A DNA stretch of 64,000 bases from CAVPWP01 sp050789285 (GCF_050789285.1 NZ_JBOUVX010000004.1:186001-250000), one strand, 5' to 3'; counted from the stretch's first letter, positions 28,902 to 38,693 are shown. The notes: generated by a model not told the origin, from the sequence alone. Made by a program: numbers and translations.

Positions 28902-31220
28902 CTAGGTGAAGCGGTTGTCGCGGGGGAAGCCGCGCGGGGCCATGCGCCCGGACCCGGCGCGCTTGCCGATCCAGTTGGCAAGGTCGGTTTCTGTGCGGGT
29001 GCGGCCGGCGGGATCAAGCCAGCTCAGTCCCTCGGCCAGGGTGAAAGTCGTGGCGTCCGACAGCCCACCGTCCTTGTACTTCTGAAGTCGCACGCCCTTG
29101 CCCCGCGTCATCTCGGGCAACTCGTCGATCGGGAAGACCACCACCTTGCGGTTGTCGCCCACCACCGCGACGTGGTCGCCGGAAACCGGGCGGCAGACGG
29201 CGGCGCGGGCCGGGTCCTTCACGTTCAGCACCTGCTTGCCGGCGCGGGTCTGGGCGATCACCTCGTCCTCGGCCACAAGGAAGCCGTCGCCGGCGGTCGA
29301 GGCGACCAGCAGCTTCCTACCGGGGCGGTGAATGAAGAAGGCCACGATCTCGGCCTCGTTCGGCAGATCGATCATCAGGCGCACCGGTTCGCCCATGCCG
29401 CGACCGCCCGGCAAATTGGCGGCGGCAAGCGTGTAGAACCGACCGTTCGTGCCGAAAAGCACAAGCTTGTCGGTCGTCTCGCCGTGGAAGGCGAAGCGGG
29501 GACCGTCGCCGTCCTTGAACTTCAGGTCCTGCCCAAGGTCGAGATGCCCCTTCATCGCCCGGATCCACCCCATGCGAGAACAGACGACGGTGATCGGTTC
29601 GCGCTCGATCATCGCCTCGATCGGCACGTCCGCGACCTCGGCGGCCTCGGCGAACTGGGTCAGGCGCTGCCCGCGCGCATGGTCTTTGCCGAACTGCTTT
29701 TTCACCTCGCGCAGCTGTTCGGCGATACGGGTCCATTGCAGGCCATCCTGTTCAAGCAGGTCCTCGAGGCCCGCGCGTTCCTCCATCAGGGCGTCGCGCT
29801 CGCGCAGCAGTTCAAGCTCTTCGAGGCGGCGCAGGCTGCGAAGCCGCATGTTGAGGATCGCCTCGGCCTGAAGGTCCGACAGGCCCACTTCGGGGTCCGC
29901 CCCGGCCGGCGCCAACGGCGAGACGTAGTCAGCCTCGGAACTGGCGCGCGGCTTCGGGTCGGCCCAATCCTCGGCCATGAGCGCGGCCTTGGGATCGTTG
30001 TCGTAGCGGATGATGTCGATCACCCGGTCAAGGTTGAGGAAGGCCAAGATGAAGCCTTCAAGCACCTCAAGCCGGTGGTCGATCTTGTCCATCCGGTGCC
30101 GGCTACGCCGGATCAGGACCTCGCGCCGGTGGTCGAGGAAGGCGCGCAGAACCTCCTTGAGGGAACAGACCTTGGGCGTCAGCCCGTCGATCAGCACGTT
30201 CAGGTTCATCGGGAACCGCGTCTCGAGGTCCGAGTTGCGGAACAGAAGGCCCATCAGCACCTCGGGGTCGACGTTCCGCGACCGGGGTTCCAGCACGATG
30301 CGGATGTCGTCGGCGGATTCGTCGCGCACATCGGCAAGGATCGGGATCTTCTTGGTCTGGATCAGCTCGGCGATGCGTTCGATCAGCTTCGACTTCTGCA
30401 CCTGATAGGGAATCTCGGTGACGATGACGACCCAGGTGCCGCGGCCCTGATCCTCCACCCCCCATTTCGCCCGCAAGCGGAAGCCGCCCCGGCCGGTCCG
30501 ATAGGTCTCGGCGATTGAAGCATGGGGCTCGACGATCACGCCGCCGGTGGGAAAATCCGGGCCGGGGATGAAGTTGAGAAGCGTGTCGTCACGTGCGTCC
30601 GGCGTCTTGATCAGGTGCAAGCAGGCGTCCACCAGCTCGCCGATGTTGTGCGGCGGGATGTTCGTGGCCATGCCCACGGCGATGCCGGACGATCCGTTGG
30701 CCAGAAGGTTCGGGAAGGCCGCGGGCAGGACCACCGGCTCGCGCAGCGTGCCGTCGTAGTTGTCGCGGAAGTCGACCGCGTCCTCGTCCAGCCCTTCAAG
30801 AAGCGCCTCGGCGGCGGCGGTCATCCGGGCCTCGGTGTAGCGGCTGGCCGCCGGGTTGTCGCCGTCGATATTGCCGAAGTTGCCCTGGCCATCGACCAGC
30901 GGGTAGCGCACGTTGAAGTCCTGCGCGAGACGCGCCATGGCGTCGTAGATCGCCGCGTCCCCATGGGGGTGGTAGTTCCCCATCACGTCGCCCGAGATCT
31001 TCGCCGACTTGCGAAACCCCCCGGTGGACGACAGGCGCAGCTCGCGCATCGCGTAAAGAATGCGCCGGTGCACGGGCTTCAACCCGTCGCGTGCATCGGG
31101 AAGGGCGCGGTGCATGATCGTCGACAGCGCATAGGTCAGATAGCGGTCGCCCAGAGCGCGGCGAAGCGGCTCGGACAGATCGGGGACCGGGACGTTTTCG
31201 TCGTCGATGGCATCGGACAT
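28902..31220 (-). CDS. parC: DNA topoisomerase IV subunit A
   Basis: ParC is the DNA-breaking subunit of topoisomerase IV, which decatenates replicated chromosomes. The start at 31220 gives MSDAIDDENVPVPDLSEPLR and 772 aa. The N-terminal region has LSTIMHRALPDARDGLKPVHRRIL and the quinolone-determining region GDVMGNYHPHGDAAIY. The catalytic Tyr lies in AASRYTEARM. The degenerate C-terminal beta-propeller and the length favour ParC over GyrA. parE is not in the window. Confidence 0.92.
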   Translation of the reverse strand: MSDAIDDENVPVPDLSEPLRRALGDRYLTYALSTIMHRALPDARDGLKPVHRRILYAMRELRLSSTGGFRKSAKISGDVMGNYHPHGDAAIYDAMARLAQDFNVRYPLVDGQGNFGNIDGDNPAASRYTEARMTAAAEALLEGLDEDAVDFRDNYDGTLREPVVLPAAFPNLLANGSSGIAVGMATNIPPHNIGELVDACLHLIKTPDARDDTLLNFIPGPDFPTGGVIVEPHASIAETYRTGRGGFRLRAKWGVEDQGRGTWVVIVTEIPYQVQKSKLIERIAELIQTKKIPILADVRDESADDIRIVLEPRSRNVDPEVLMGLLFRNSDLETRFPMNLNVLIDGLTPKVCSLKEVLRAFLDHRREVLIRRSRHRMDKIDHRLEVLEGFILAFLNLDRVIDIIRYDNDPKAALMAEDWADPKPRASSEADYVSPLAPAGADPEVGLSDLQAEAILNMRLRSLRRLEELELLRERDALMEERAGLEDLLEQDGLQWTRIAEQLREVKKQFGKDHARGQRLTQFAEAAEVADVPIEAMIEREPITVVCSRMGWIRAMKGHLDLGQDLKFKDGDGPRFAFHGETTDKLVLFGTNGRFYTLAAANLPGGRGMGEPVRLMIDLPNEAEIVAFFIHRPGRKLLVASTAGDGFLVAEDEVIAQTRAGKQVLNVKDPARAAVCRPVSGDHVAVVGDNRKVVVFPIDELPEMTRGKGVRLQKYKDGGLSDATTFTLAEGLSWLDPAGRTRTETDLANWIGKRAGSGRMAPRGFPRDNRFT

Positions 31221-31281
31221 GAAAGCGGTGTAAACGGGCGGCGAGTCTGGGTCCAGAGGCGAAAGCAAGAGGCAGGAAACC

Positions 31282-32109
31282 GTGACCCGATCGATCCTGA
31301 TCACCGGATGCTCGTCGGGCATCGGCCTTGATGCCGCGCATGGGCTGCGCGCGCGCGGCTGGCGCGTTTTCGCAAGCTGCCGGCAAGCGGCCGACTGCGA
31401 CCGCCTTAGGGCGGAAGGCTTCGAGAGCCCGCGCATCGACCACGCCGATCCCGCGTCCATCGTCGAAGGGCTCACCGAGGTGCTCGAGGCCACGGGCGGG
31501 ACGCTGGACGCGCTGTTCAACAACGGCGCCTGGGGCTTGCCCGCCCTTGTCGAAGACACCCCGCGCGAAGCGCTCGAGGCGATCTTCCACGCCAATGTCT
31601 TCGGCGTCCACGACCTGACGCGCCGCGTGATCCCGGTGATGCGCCGGCAGGGTCAGGGCCGGATCGTGACCTGCAGTTCGGTCCTTGGCTTCGTGGCGGC
31701 CCAGTTCCGCGGCCCCTACTGCGCGACCAAGTTCGCGCTTGAGGGTCTGACCGACGCGCTGCGGCTCGAGATGCGGGGAACCGGCATCCATGTCGTTCTG
31801 ATCGAGCCCGGCCCGATCGGCACCGCGTTTCGCAGGAACGCGGCCCTCCAGTACGAACGCTGGATCGACCCCGCGTCCTCGGTGCGGACCGACGACTACC
31901 GGTTTCGTGTGGAAAAGCGGCTATACCGGCCCGATGGACCCGACCGGTTCGAATTGCCGCCCGCTGCGGTGACCGCGAAGCTGGTTCGCGCGCTCGAGAC
32001 GCGAAATCCCCGCGCGCGCTACTTCGTGACGACCCCCACCTTTCTTGCCGCGGCGCTCAAGCGCATCCTGCCGACCCGGACGGCCGACCGGTTGCTTGCG
32101 CGGCAGTGA
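31282..32109 (+). CDS. Short-chain dehydrogenase/reductase
   Basis: A classical SDR: the nucleotide motif is TGCSSGIGLDAA, with NNGAWG for NNAG, and the catalytic residues are Ser in TCSSVLG and YxxxK in YCATKFA. The 275-aa protein begins at GTG 31282 with GGCAGGAAACC upstream. PGPIGTAF at about residue 175 is a typical SDR feature. The substrate cannot be inferred. It is divergent from parC. Confidence 0.88.
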   Translation: MTRSILITGCSSGIGLDAAHGLRARGWRVFASCRQAADCDRLRAEGFESPRIDHADPASIVEGLTEVLEATGGTLDALFNNGAWGLPALVEDTPREALEAIFHANVFGVHDLTRRVIPVMRRQGQGRIVTCSSVLGFVAAQFRGPYCATKFALEGLTDALRLEMRGTGIHVVLIEPGPIGTAFRRNAALQYERWIDPASSVRTDDYRFRVEKRLYRPDGPDRFELPPAAVTAKLVRALETRNPRARYFVTTPTFLAAALKRILPTRTADRLLARQ

Positions 32110-32175
32110 CGGTGCAGGGTCGCCTTTCGCCGAAAGTCGCCTAGGTGAAGGCGCGTTGACAACAGGAGCCGCAGG

Positions 32176-32382
32176 GTGCTGACCGATCCATTCTTCTACG
32201 TCGTCCTTGCCGCGGTGCTTGCGGTCGCGGTCATCCTGATGATCGGGATCGGCGGCTTCGCGAAGGGCGGCGACTTCAACCGCAAGCACGCCAACCGCGT
32301 GATGCGCTGGCGGCTTTACGCGCAGGCCTTCGCGGTCGCGCTGATCGTCGCCTTCGTTCTCATCCGGCAGGCAGGAGGCTAG
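32176..32382 (+). CDS. Twin-transmembrane-helix small protein
   Basis: A 68-aa membrane protein with two hydrophobic helices (about residues 5-26 and 48-65) flanking a basic loop KGGDFNRKHANRVMRWR. This hairpin type is annotated in alphaproteobacteria as twin transmembrane helix small protein, sometimes related to HIG1-domain proteins, and is commonly found before the cobalamin adenosyltransferase gene. The start is GTG. The role is unknown; an assembly factor of the respiratory chain is only a possibility. Confidence 0.8.
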   Translation: MLTDPFFYVVLAAVLAVAVILMIGIGGFAKGGDFNRKHANRVMRWRLYAQAFAVALIVAFVLIRQAGG

Positions 32383-32384
32383 GG

Positions 32385-32957
32385 ATGGTCGTTCTCAACA
32401 AGATCTACACCAAGACCGGCGACGCCGGCGAAACCGCGCTTGGCAACGGCGCGCGGGTGGCGAAGCATTCGCTGCGCGTGGCCGCCTATGGCACGGTGGA
32501 CGAGACGAACGCCGCTGTCGGCCTGGCGCGTCTGCACGCCGCCGGCGACATCGACGCGCGGCTGGCCATGATCCAGAACGACCTCTTCGATCTGGGCGCC
32601 GATCTGTGCCGCCCGGACATGGAGCGCGACGGCGAGGCAGGCTACCCGGTGCTGCGCATGGTCGAGGCGCAGGTCACCCGGCTCGAGCGCGAGATCGACG
32701 AAATGAACCTCAAGCTTCAACCGCTGCGGTCGTTCATCCTGCCGGGCGGTTCGCCCCTTGCGGCGCATCTGCACCTCTGCCGCACGGTCAGCCGGCGCGC
32801 GGAACGCCTGACGGTCGAACTGGCGACGATGGAATCGGTGAACGAGGCGGCGGTGAAGTACCTCAACCGCCTGTCCGACTGGTTCTTCGTCGCCGGCCGG
32901 ATCGCCAACGACGATGGGCGCGCGGACGTGCTTTGGGTGCCCGGAGCGAACCGCTGA
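32385..32957 (+). CDS. PduO-type cob(I)alamin adenosyltransferase
   Basis: Transfers the adenosyl group of ATP to cob(I)alamin to make coenzyme B12. The 190-aa protein has the N-terminal ATP-binding motif KIYTKTGDAGETAL, then GTVDETNAAVGLAR, and the C-terminal SRRAERLTVELATM and LNRLSDWFFVAGR signatures of the PduO family. It lies 3 bp after the twin-helix protein. Confidence 0.93.
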   Translation: MVVLNKIYTKTGDAGETALGNGARVAKHSLRVAAYGTVDETNAAVGLARLHAAGDIDARLAMIQNDLFDLGADLCRPDMERDGEAGYPVLRMVEAQVTRLEREIDEMNLKLQPLRSFILPGGSPLAAHLHLCRTVSRRAERLTVELATMESVNEAAVKYLNRLSDWFFVAGRIANDDGRADVLWVPGANR

Positions 32958-33073
32958 GCGGTCAGCACGGGCGGGAACGAAACAGTGATCGCGCGATCCG
33001 CCACATTGACGGGACCTGGATTCGGTGCTGCACTTCATCTGACGTGCCGTGACGATTACAGGAGGTGCCGAAG

Positions 33074-33745
33074 ATGACCGATCGCGGGTCCGAAGCTGCG
33101 ACGCGGGTCTATACGCGGGCCGAATACCTGTCGGACGCAGCCATTCATGTCATCGGGGTTCTGGCGGCGCTGATCGCGGCACCGGTCATGGTGACGCTGG
33201 TCGTCCTTTGGGGCGCCGACGCCGGCACCGTGACCGCCGTCACGGTCTATGCGGTCACGCTGATCGCCATGCTGTCGTGTTCGGCCTTCTACAACATGAT
33301 CCGCACCGAAAGCTGGAAGCCGGTTCTGCGCCGGATCGACCAGTCGGCGATCTACATGAAGATCGCGGGCACCTACACGCCCTTCGTGATGCTGACCGGC
33401 GCGCACATGGGCCTGTTCCTGACCGCCGTGTGGAGTGTCGCCGGCGCCGGTGCCGCGCTCATCATATTCGGGTCCGAGCGGGTCAAGCCGCTGGCCATCG
33501 TCCTTTACCTTGCACTTGGCTGGGCCGGGGCGGTGTGGGGCGGACCGCTGATCGACGGGCTCAGCACGGCGGGCTTCGTCCTGATGGTGATCGGCGGCAT
33601 CCTCTATTCGGTGGGCGTCATCTTCCTGCTTTGGCAACGGCTGCCCTTCCACAACACGATCTGGCATGTCTTCGTGCTGACCGCGACGGTGCTGCTTTAT
33701 GCAAGCCTTCTGGTCGAACTGATCGGCCGCACCTCGGTCGCCTGA
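33074..33745 (+). CDS. Hemolysin III/YqfA family membrane protein
   Basis: A PAQR-like seven-helix membrane protein. ATG 33074 is preferred because AGGAGG lies 8 nt upstream; a GTG at 33065 would overlap that site. The 223-aa product has the motifs SAFYNMIRTESW, RRIDQSAIYMKIAGTYTPF and LPFHNTIWHVFVL, in which His, Asp and Ser are the conserved metal-site residues of the family. Despite the family name, lytic activity is not implied. Confidence 0.9.
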   Translation: MTDRGSEAATRVYTRAEYLSDAAIHVIGVLAALIAAPVMVTLVVLWGADAGTVTAVTVYAVTLIAMLSCSAFYNMIRTESWKPVLRRIDQSAIYMKIAGTYTPFVMLTGAHMGLFLTAVWSVAGAGAALIIFGSERVKPLAIVLYLALGWAGAVWGGPLIDGLSTAGFVLMVIGGILYSVGVIFLLWQRLPFHNTIWHVFVLTATVLLYASLLVELIGRTSVA

Positions 33746-33880
33746 CCTGCAGGAAGGATGAGACGCGGCGTCGCAAGGCGCGGACATGACGTTTTTGCAC
33801 TGTTTTCCGGGCCGGGGCCGGGCTAACACCGGACGCGATTGGAACCGGCGCGCGCGCGCCGCAACGATGGAGCCACGCCG

Positions 33881-34642
33881 ATGAAGGTTCTCGTCCCTGT
33901 GAAACGGGTGATCGACTACAACGTGAAGGTCCGGGTGAAGGCGGACGGCAGCGGGGTCGACCTGGCGAATGTGAAGATGTCGATGAACCCCTTCGACGAG
34001 ATCGCCGTCGAAGAGGCGATCCGGCTGAAGGAAGCCGGCAAGGCCGAAGAGATCGTGGTCGTGTCGGTCGGCGTAAAACAGGCGCAGGAGACGCTGCGCA
34101 CGGCGCTTGCCATGGGCGCGGACCGCGCGATCCTAATCGAGGCCGCGTCCGACGTGCACCAGGACATCGAGCCGCTGGCCGTGGCCAAGCTTCTTGCCAA
34201 GGTGGTCGAGGATGAAGAGCCCGGGCTTGTCCTGTGCGGCAAGCAGGCCATCGACAACGACATGAACGCCACGGGCCAGATGCTGGCCGCCCTTCTGGGC
34301 TGGAGCCAGGCGACCTTCGCGAGCGAACTGGCCGTGGAGGGCGATCATGCGCTGGTCACGCGCGAAGTCGACGGCGGGCTGCAGACGGTGAAGGTGACGC
34401 TGCCGGCGATCGTCACGGTCGACCTGCGGCTGAACGAGCCGCGCTATGCCTCGCTGCCCAACATCATGAAGGCGAAGAAGAAGCCGCTCGACGAAAAGAC
34501 GCCGGCCGACTACGGCATCGACGTCACGCCGCGGCTTCAGGTGGTGAAGACCACCGAACCTTCGGCGCGCAAGGCCGGGGTCAAGGTGGGTTCGGTGGAC
34601 GAGCTGATCGCGAAACTCAAAGACGAAGCGGGGGTGATCTGA
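33881..34642 (+). CDS. etfB: Electron transfer flavoprotein beta subunit
   Basis: ETF carries electrons from acyl-CoA dehydrogenases to ETF-ubiquinone oxidoreductase. ATG 33881 gives MKVLVPVKRVIDYNVKVRVK and 253 aa, with the AMP-binding loop region and the conserved VTREVDGGLQTVKVTLPAIVTVDLRLNEP-type signature around residues 160-195. The stop overlaps the etfA start by 1 bp. Confidence 0.95.
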   Translation: MKVLVPVKRVIDYNVKVRVKADGSGVDLANVKMSMNPFDEIAVEEAIRLKEAGKAEEIVVVSVGVKQAQETLRTALAMGADRAILIEAASDVHQDIEPLAVAKLLAKVVEDEEPGLVLCGKQAIDNDMNATGQMLAALLGWSQATFASELAVEGDHALVTREVDGGLQTVKVTLPAIVTVDLRLNEPRYASLPNIMKAKKKPLDEKTPADYGIDVTPRLQVVKTTEPSARKAGVKVGSVDELIAKLKDEAGVI

Positions 34643-35568
34643 TGGCGGTTCTTGTTCTGGCCGAGGTGGTGAACGGGCAACTGGCCACCGATGCGGTTTC
34701 GAAGACGCTGACGGCCGTGGCGCCGCTTGGCGAGGTGCATGTGCTGGTGGCTGGCCAGGGCGGCGATGCCGCGGCGGCCGAAGCGGCGGCGGTTCAGGGC
34801 GTCGCGAAGGTGCTGTTCGCGGGCGACCACGGCTTCTGCCACATGCTGGCCGAACCCGTGGCCGCGCTGATCGTGTCGATGGCCGGCGGATACAGCCATA
34901 TCGTCGCGCCGGCGACGTCGGACGCCAAGAACATCCTGCCGCGGGTGGCCGCGCTTCTGGACGTGATGGTGATCTCGGACGTGACCGGCATCGTGGACGC
35001 CGAGACCTTCGAGCGTCCGATCTATGCCGGCAACGCAATCCAGACCGTTAGATCGACAGATGCGGTGAAGGTCCTGACGGTGCGCACCTCGACCTTCGAT
35101 GCGGCGGGCACGCAGGCCCCCGCCCCGGTCGAGGCGGTGGGTACCTCCGCCACCGGCGGCCTGTCGGAATGGGTCGAGGACAAGGTCGCCGCCTCTGATC
35201 GGCCCGAACTGACCTCGGCCGGGATCGTCGTCTCGGGCGGTCGCGGCTTGGGCAGCCAAGAGCAGTTCGCGATCATCGAGTCGCTTGCCGACAAGCTGGG
35301 CGCCGCGGTCGGCGCGTCGCGCGCCGCGGTCGATTCGGGCTATGCGCCGAACGACTGGCAGGTGGGCCAGACCGGCAAGGTCGTGGCGCCCGAGTTGTAC
35401 ATCGCCGTGGGCATCTCGGGTGCCATCCAGCACCTTGCCGGGATGAAGGACAGCAAGGTGATCGTCGCCATCAACAAGGACGAAGAGGCCCCGATCTTCC
35501 AGGTCGCCGACTACGGCCTGGTCGCCGATCTCTTCACCGCCGTCCCCGAGCTTATCGAAAAGCTCTGA
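34642..35568 (+). CDS. etfA: Electron transfer flavoprotein alpha subunit
   Basis: The partner of EtfB; it binds the redox-active FAD. The 308-aa protein begins MAVLVLAEVVNGQLATDAV. Its C-terminal FAD domain contains VSGGRGLGSQEQF, DSGYAPNDWQVGQTGKVV, PELYIAVGISGAIQHLAGMK and the VAINKDEEAPIFQVADYG signature. Its last 17 bp overlap the convergent DUF6473 gene. Confidence 0.96.
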   Translation: MAVLVLAEVVNGQLATDAVSKTLTAVAPLGEVHVLVAGQGGDAAAAEAAAVQGVAKVLFAGDHGFCHMLAEPVAALIVSMAGGYSHIVAPATSDAKNILPRVAALLDVMVISDVTGIVDAETFERPIYAGNAIQTVRSTDAVKVLTVRTSTFDAAGTQAPAPVEAVGTSATGGLSEWVEDKVAASDRPELTSAGIVVSGGRGLGSQEQFAIIESLADKLGAAVGASRAAVDSGYAPNDWQVGQTGKVVAPELYIAVGISGAIQHLAGMKDSKVIVAINKDEEAPIFQVADYGLVADLFTAVPELIEKL

Positions 35569-36448
35569 CACCTTCGGCCAGTTCCACGCGCGGCCCGGCG
35601 ACCCGATCGCCGGGCCGTTCACGTTTCAGATGCGCCGCCAGGCAGACGGCCAGCGCATCGGCGACCTCGCGATGAAAAAGCGGCCCGGGCACTTCCATCG
35701 CAGCCGGCGCCTCCATCGGGGCGAAGACCTTGCCATCCAGTCCGGCGGCACGGGCGGGATCGCTGGCCACAACCTCGACGATGTCGGACACGTCGGCACG
35801 GAGGGCCTCGATCAGGGCGCGGTCGACGAAAAGCGGATCAGCGGACAAGGCACGGTCGGCGCCCTGCCCGGGTCCGCGGTTCGACATCCACAGAAGCACG
35901 ACGCGACCACCGATCTTGCGCACCAGCATCCGCATCCGCCCGAGCCAGGCATCGCGCAACTCGTTCCGCACGGCCGCGAAGGCGTCGGGGGCATGGCCTT
36001 CCAGCGCGGCCAGCAGGTGACGTGTGAAGTTGAACTCGGTGAAGTCGAGGTGAGGATAGAGCGCCCGAAGCGCGGGCGACGCCTTGAGGAACCGGTCGTT
36101 CCGGCGGGGGTGGACGGTGTAAAGGCGGTTCGACATGTTCGCCGCGCCCATGACCTGGATCACGGTCAGATCGGCCTCGCCACAGGCGGCAAGCACCGAG
36201 TCGTCGTCGACGAAGACGTTCACGCCGGCATGCATGCAGCCGAAATTCACCACCGGCAGGCCAAGACGTTCCCCAAGCAGCGCCGGGAACGGCGCGGCCA
36301 CGTATTTTCCGTAGGTTTCGGTCCCGCCAAGAATGGCGACATACCCGCCGTCGATCTTCGGACGTGGACCCCGGAACAGAAGCCGCGACCGCCCGAACCG
36401 GTAGGCAAAGTAATCCAGTCCGCCACCGGCACCATCTTCATATGCCAT
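35552..36448 (-). CDS. DUF6473 family protein
   Basis: This Rhodobacterales-type family has no known function to me. ATG 36448 (MAYEDGAGGGLDYFAYRFG) is the usual start and gives 298 aa. The segments RGPRPKIDGGYVAILGGTETYGKY, VVNFGCMHAGVNVF, TVIQVMGAANMSNRLYTVHPRRNDRF and VVLLWMSNRGP are strand-loop motifs of an SGNH-hydrolase-like or sulfotransferase-neighbour fold. This comparison is tentative. No signal peptide is seen. Confidence 0.75.
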   Translation of the reverse strand: MAYEDGAGGGLDYFAYRFGRSRLLFRGPRPKIDGGYVAILGGTETYGKYVAAPFPALLGERLGLPVVNFGCMHAGVNVFVDDDSVLAACGEADLTVIQVMGAANMSNRLYTVHPRRNDRFLKASPALRALYPHLDFTEFNFTRHLLAALEGHAPDAFAAVRNELRDAWLGRMRMLVRKIGGRVVLLWMSNRGPGQGADRALSADPLFVDRALIEALRADVSDIVEVVASDPARAAGLDGKVFAPMEAPAAMEVPGPLFHREVADALAVCLAAHLKRERPGDRVAGPRVELAEGVRAFR

Positions 36449-36612
36449 GTCCACCCACGCTGTCCGATCTGACCCGCCCCCGGTGTGCCGGAAGGGTCTT
36501 GCCAATCCGCTAAAAGCCCAATTTTCCGCGAATTCGCGACACCGTTACCGCTTGCGCCCCCGGGCGGCTGCTGCATAAGGTCGGCGCGACCAGACGGACG
36601 GGAAGTGGCGGG

Positions 36613-37488
36613 ATGGACATCGCGAAAGTTGGCGTAATCGGCGCCGGGCAGATGGGCAACGGAATCGCGCATGTCTTCGCCCTGGCCGGCTACGACGTGC
36701 TGATGACGGACATCAGTCAGGACGCCCTTGAAAAGGCCCGTCAGATCATCGCCGGCAACCTTGACCGGCAGGTGACGCGCGGACGGATCGACGCCGCCGA
36801 AAAGGACGCCGCGCTTGCCCGCATAGACACCACGCCGTCGTTGAAGGACCTTGGTCCGTGCGACCTCGTGATCGAGGCCGCGACCGAGCGCGAAACGGTG
36901 AAGACCGCCATCTTCGAGGATCTCGTGCCCCATCTGGCGCCGCACACGATCCTGACGTCGAACACCTCGTCGATCTCGATCACGCGGCTGGCCAGCCGCA
37001 CCGATCGGCCCGAAAAGTTCATGGGCTTCCACTTCATGAACCCCGTGCCGGTGATGCAGCTGGTCGAGCTGATCCGCGGCATCGCCACGGACGAGGACAC
37101 CTACCAGACGCTTCATGCCGTGGTCGAGCGGCTGGGCAAGACTTCGGCCACGGCCGAGGATTTCCCCGCATTCATCGTCAACCGCATCCTGATGCCGATG
37201 ATCAACGAGGCGGTCTACACGCTTTACGAAGGGGTGGGCTCGGTCCAGTCGATCGACCAGGCCATGAAGCTGGGCACGAACCACCCGATGGGGCCGCTGG
37301 AGCTGGCCGATTTCATCGGCCTCGACACCTGCCTTGCGATCATGAACGTGCTGCACGACGGGCTTGCCGACACGAAATACCGGCCCTGCCCGCTTCTGAC
37401 CAAGTACGTCGAGGCCGGGTGGCTGGGGCGCAAGACCCAGCGCGGCTTCTACGACTATCGCGGCGAGGTCCCGGTTCCGACGCGCTAA
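36613..37488 (+). CDS. 3-hydroxybutyryl-CoA dehydrogenase
   Basis: Oxidises or reduces 3-hydroxyacyl-CoA with NAD(P). The 291-aa protein has the Rossmann motif GVIGAGQMGNGIAHVFA, the catalytic Ser-Asn region TSNTSSISITRLA and the active His in GFHFMNPVPVMQLVE. The C-terminal dimerisation helices (GTNHPMGPLELADFIGLDTC) are present. It probably works in butyryl-CoA, polyhydroxybutyrate or ethylmalonyl pathways, and etfBA upstream fits acyl-CoA metabolism. Confidence 0.93.
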   Translation: MDIAKVGVIGAGQMGNGIAHVFALAGYDVLMTDISQDALEKARQIIAGNLDRQVTRGRIDAAEKDAALARIDTTPSLKDLGPCDLVIEAATERETVKTAIFEDLVPHLAPHTILTSNTSSISITRLASRTDRPEKFMGFHFMNPVPVMQLVELIRGIATDEDTYQTLHAVVERLGKTSATAEDFPAFIVNRILMPMINEAVYTLYEGVGSVQSIDQAMKLGTNHPMGPLELADFIGLDTCLAIMNVLHDGLADTKYRPCPLLTKYVEAGWLGRKTQRGFYDYRGEVPVPTR

Positions 37489-38411
37489 AGCGCGTCGCCG
37501 CCCAGCATCAGCGTCTGTTCGCGCAGCCAGGCCATGAAGCCGCGCGTGTTGCCTGACCACAACTCGATCTCCTCCCGGCCGATCGGATGACCGATCACCG
37601 GACGCTGCGGCTTGTTCAGCGCGTGGACGACCTCGTGCAGCAAAAGCCCCTGCCGCAGCGTGGCCGAGATCTGGTTGGCGATCTGGTAGGCGCGCGAGTT
37701 CCGGCCGGGAAAGTAGATGGGCAGCACCTGCGCGCCCGACCGTTGGATGAGCTTGGCCGTGAACGGGTTCCATTCGGCTTCGATCACGGGGCCGAAGGCC
37801 GATTTCGAAGTGGCCACCACACCGGACGGAAACACGGCGATGACGCCGCCCTGCCCTAGGTGATCCATCGCGCGGCGGCGCATCTCGAGGTTCTTCTCAA
37901 GTGCGCCGGCCTCGTGCTGGAAGGGCACCGGGATCATGAAATGCGCGATCTCGCTGACCCCTGTCAGCAAGTTGCGCGTCAGGATCTTGTAGTCGGTGCG
38001 CGTCCGCCCGATCAGTTCGGCAAGGACCATCCCGTCGACAAGGCCGTGGGGATGGTTGGCCACAACCACCAGAGGCCCCTCGCGCGGGATGCGGGCAATC
38101 TGTTCGGCAGGCGTCAGAAGCTCGATTCCCATGTGGCGCAGCGCCTGCGCCCAGAACGCCTGTCCGATCGGCACGCCCTCGCGCTCGAACCGGCGGATGC
38201 GGCGCAGCAGCGTCAGCTTGCCGGTCATCCATTCCATCGTGCGGATGCTGCCGGCCTGCCAGCGATTGTCGAAGGTATGGGCGTAGCTCAGCCGCCGCTT
38301 GTCATAGGGCACGTAGCCTTCGCCGGCCTTCTGCGTGTGCCTATCCAAAGTGCTGTCGACCACAGCTTCCGGCTTCGCCTCCCGCCGCGCCCGCGTTTTC
38401 CGGGGCGTCAC
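37485..38411 (-). CDS. Lysophospholipid acyltransferase family protein (PlsC-like)
   Basis: A glycerophospholipid acyltransferase-related protein. The 308-aa sequence has the NHPHGLVDG acceptor motif (a variant of NHxxxD), the glycerol-phosphate-binding VFPSGVVATSKSAFG, and VLPIYFPGRNSR. The N-terminal 60 residues are basic and probably peripheral. Relatives include OlsA/hemolysin-type acyltransferases, so ornithine lipid or other lipid targets are possible. It overlaps hbd by 4 bp (convergent) and its start overlaps the ptsH stop by 4 bp. Confidence 0.82.
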   Translation of the reverse strand: MTPRKTRARREAKPEAVVDSTLDRHTQKAGEGYVPYDKRRLSYAHTFDNRWQAGSIRTMEWMTGKLTLLRRIRRFEREGVPIGQAFWAQALRHMGIELLTPAEQIARIPREGPLVVVANHPHGLVDGMVLAELIGRTRTDYKILTRNLLTGVSEIAHFMIPVPFQHEAGALEKNLEMRRRAMDHLGQGGVIAVFPSGVVATSKSAFGPVIEAEWNPFTAKLIQRSGAQVLPIYFPGRNSRAYQIANQISATLRQGLLLHEVVHALNKPQRPVIGHPIGREEIELWSGNTRGFMAWLREQTLMLGGDAL

Positions 38412-38686
38412 ATCTCTTCGCCGAAGCGGTCCGCGACAAGCGCGTCCAGGGCATCGGCCAACGCCGCAGCGTCGGGGCCGCGGGCTTCGACTTCAATAGT
38501 TGTTCCTTTCGAGGCTGCCAACATCAAAAGCCCCATGATGCTGTCACCCGAGGCGGACAGTCCGTCGCGGCGCACTTCGGCCGTGGCATCGAAGGATTCG
38601 ACCACCTCGACCAGCCGCGCCGAGGCCCGGGCATGCAGCCCCTTCTCGTTGATGATGGTAAGCGTCTTGCGCACGCAGTCCGACAC
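38408..38686 (-). CDS. ptsH: HPr phosphocarrier protein
   Basis: HPr of the regulatory PTS. GTG 38686 (VSDCVRKTLTI) gives 92 aa, the normal length, with AGG nearby. A longer start within the EIIA gene is possible but would add about 19 unlike residues. The active His is in GLHARASARLVE (phosphorylated by EI). The HprK-target Ser is in SGDSIMGLLML, so both regulatory sites are present. Confidence 0.93.
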   Translation of the reverse strand: MSDCVRKTLTIINEKGLHARASARLVEVVESFDATAEVRRDGLSASGDSIMGLLMLAASKGTTIEVEARGPDAAALADALDALVADRFGEEM

Positions 38687-38693
38687 GGCCGAC

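Noticed and set aside
28686..30518. A 610-codon plus-strand frame antisense to parC
   Set aside because: A shadow of parC with low-complexity composition; parC is unmistakable on the other strand.
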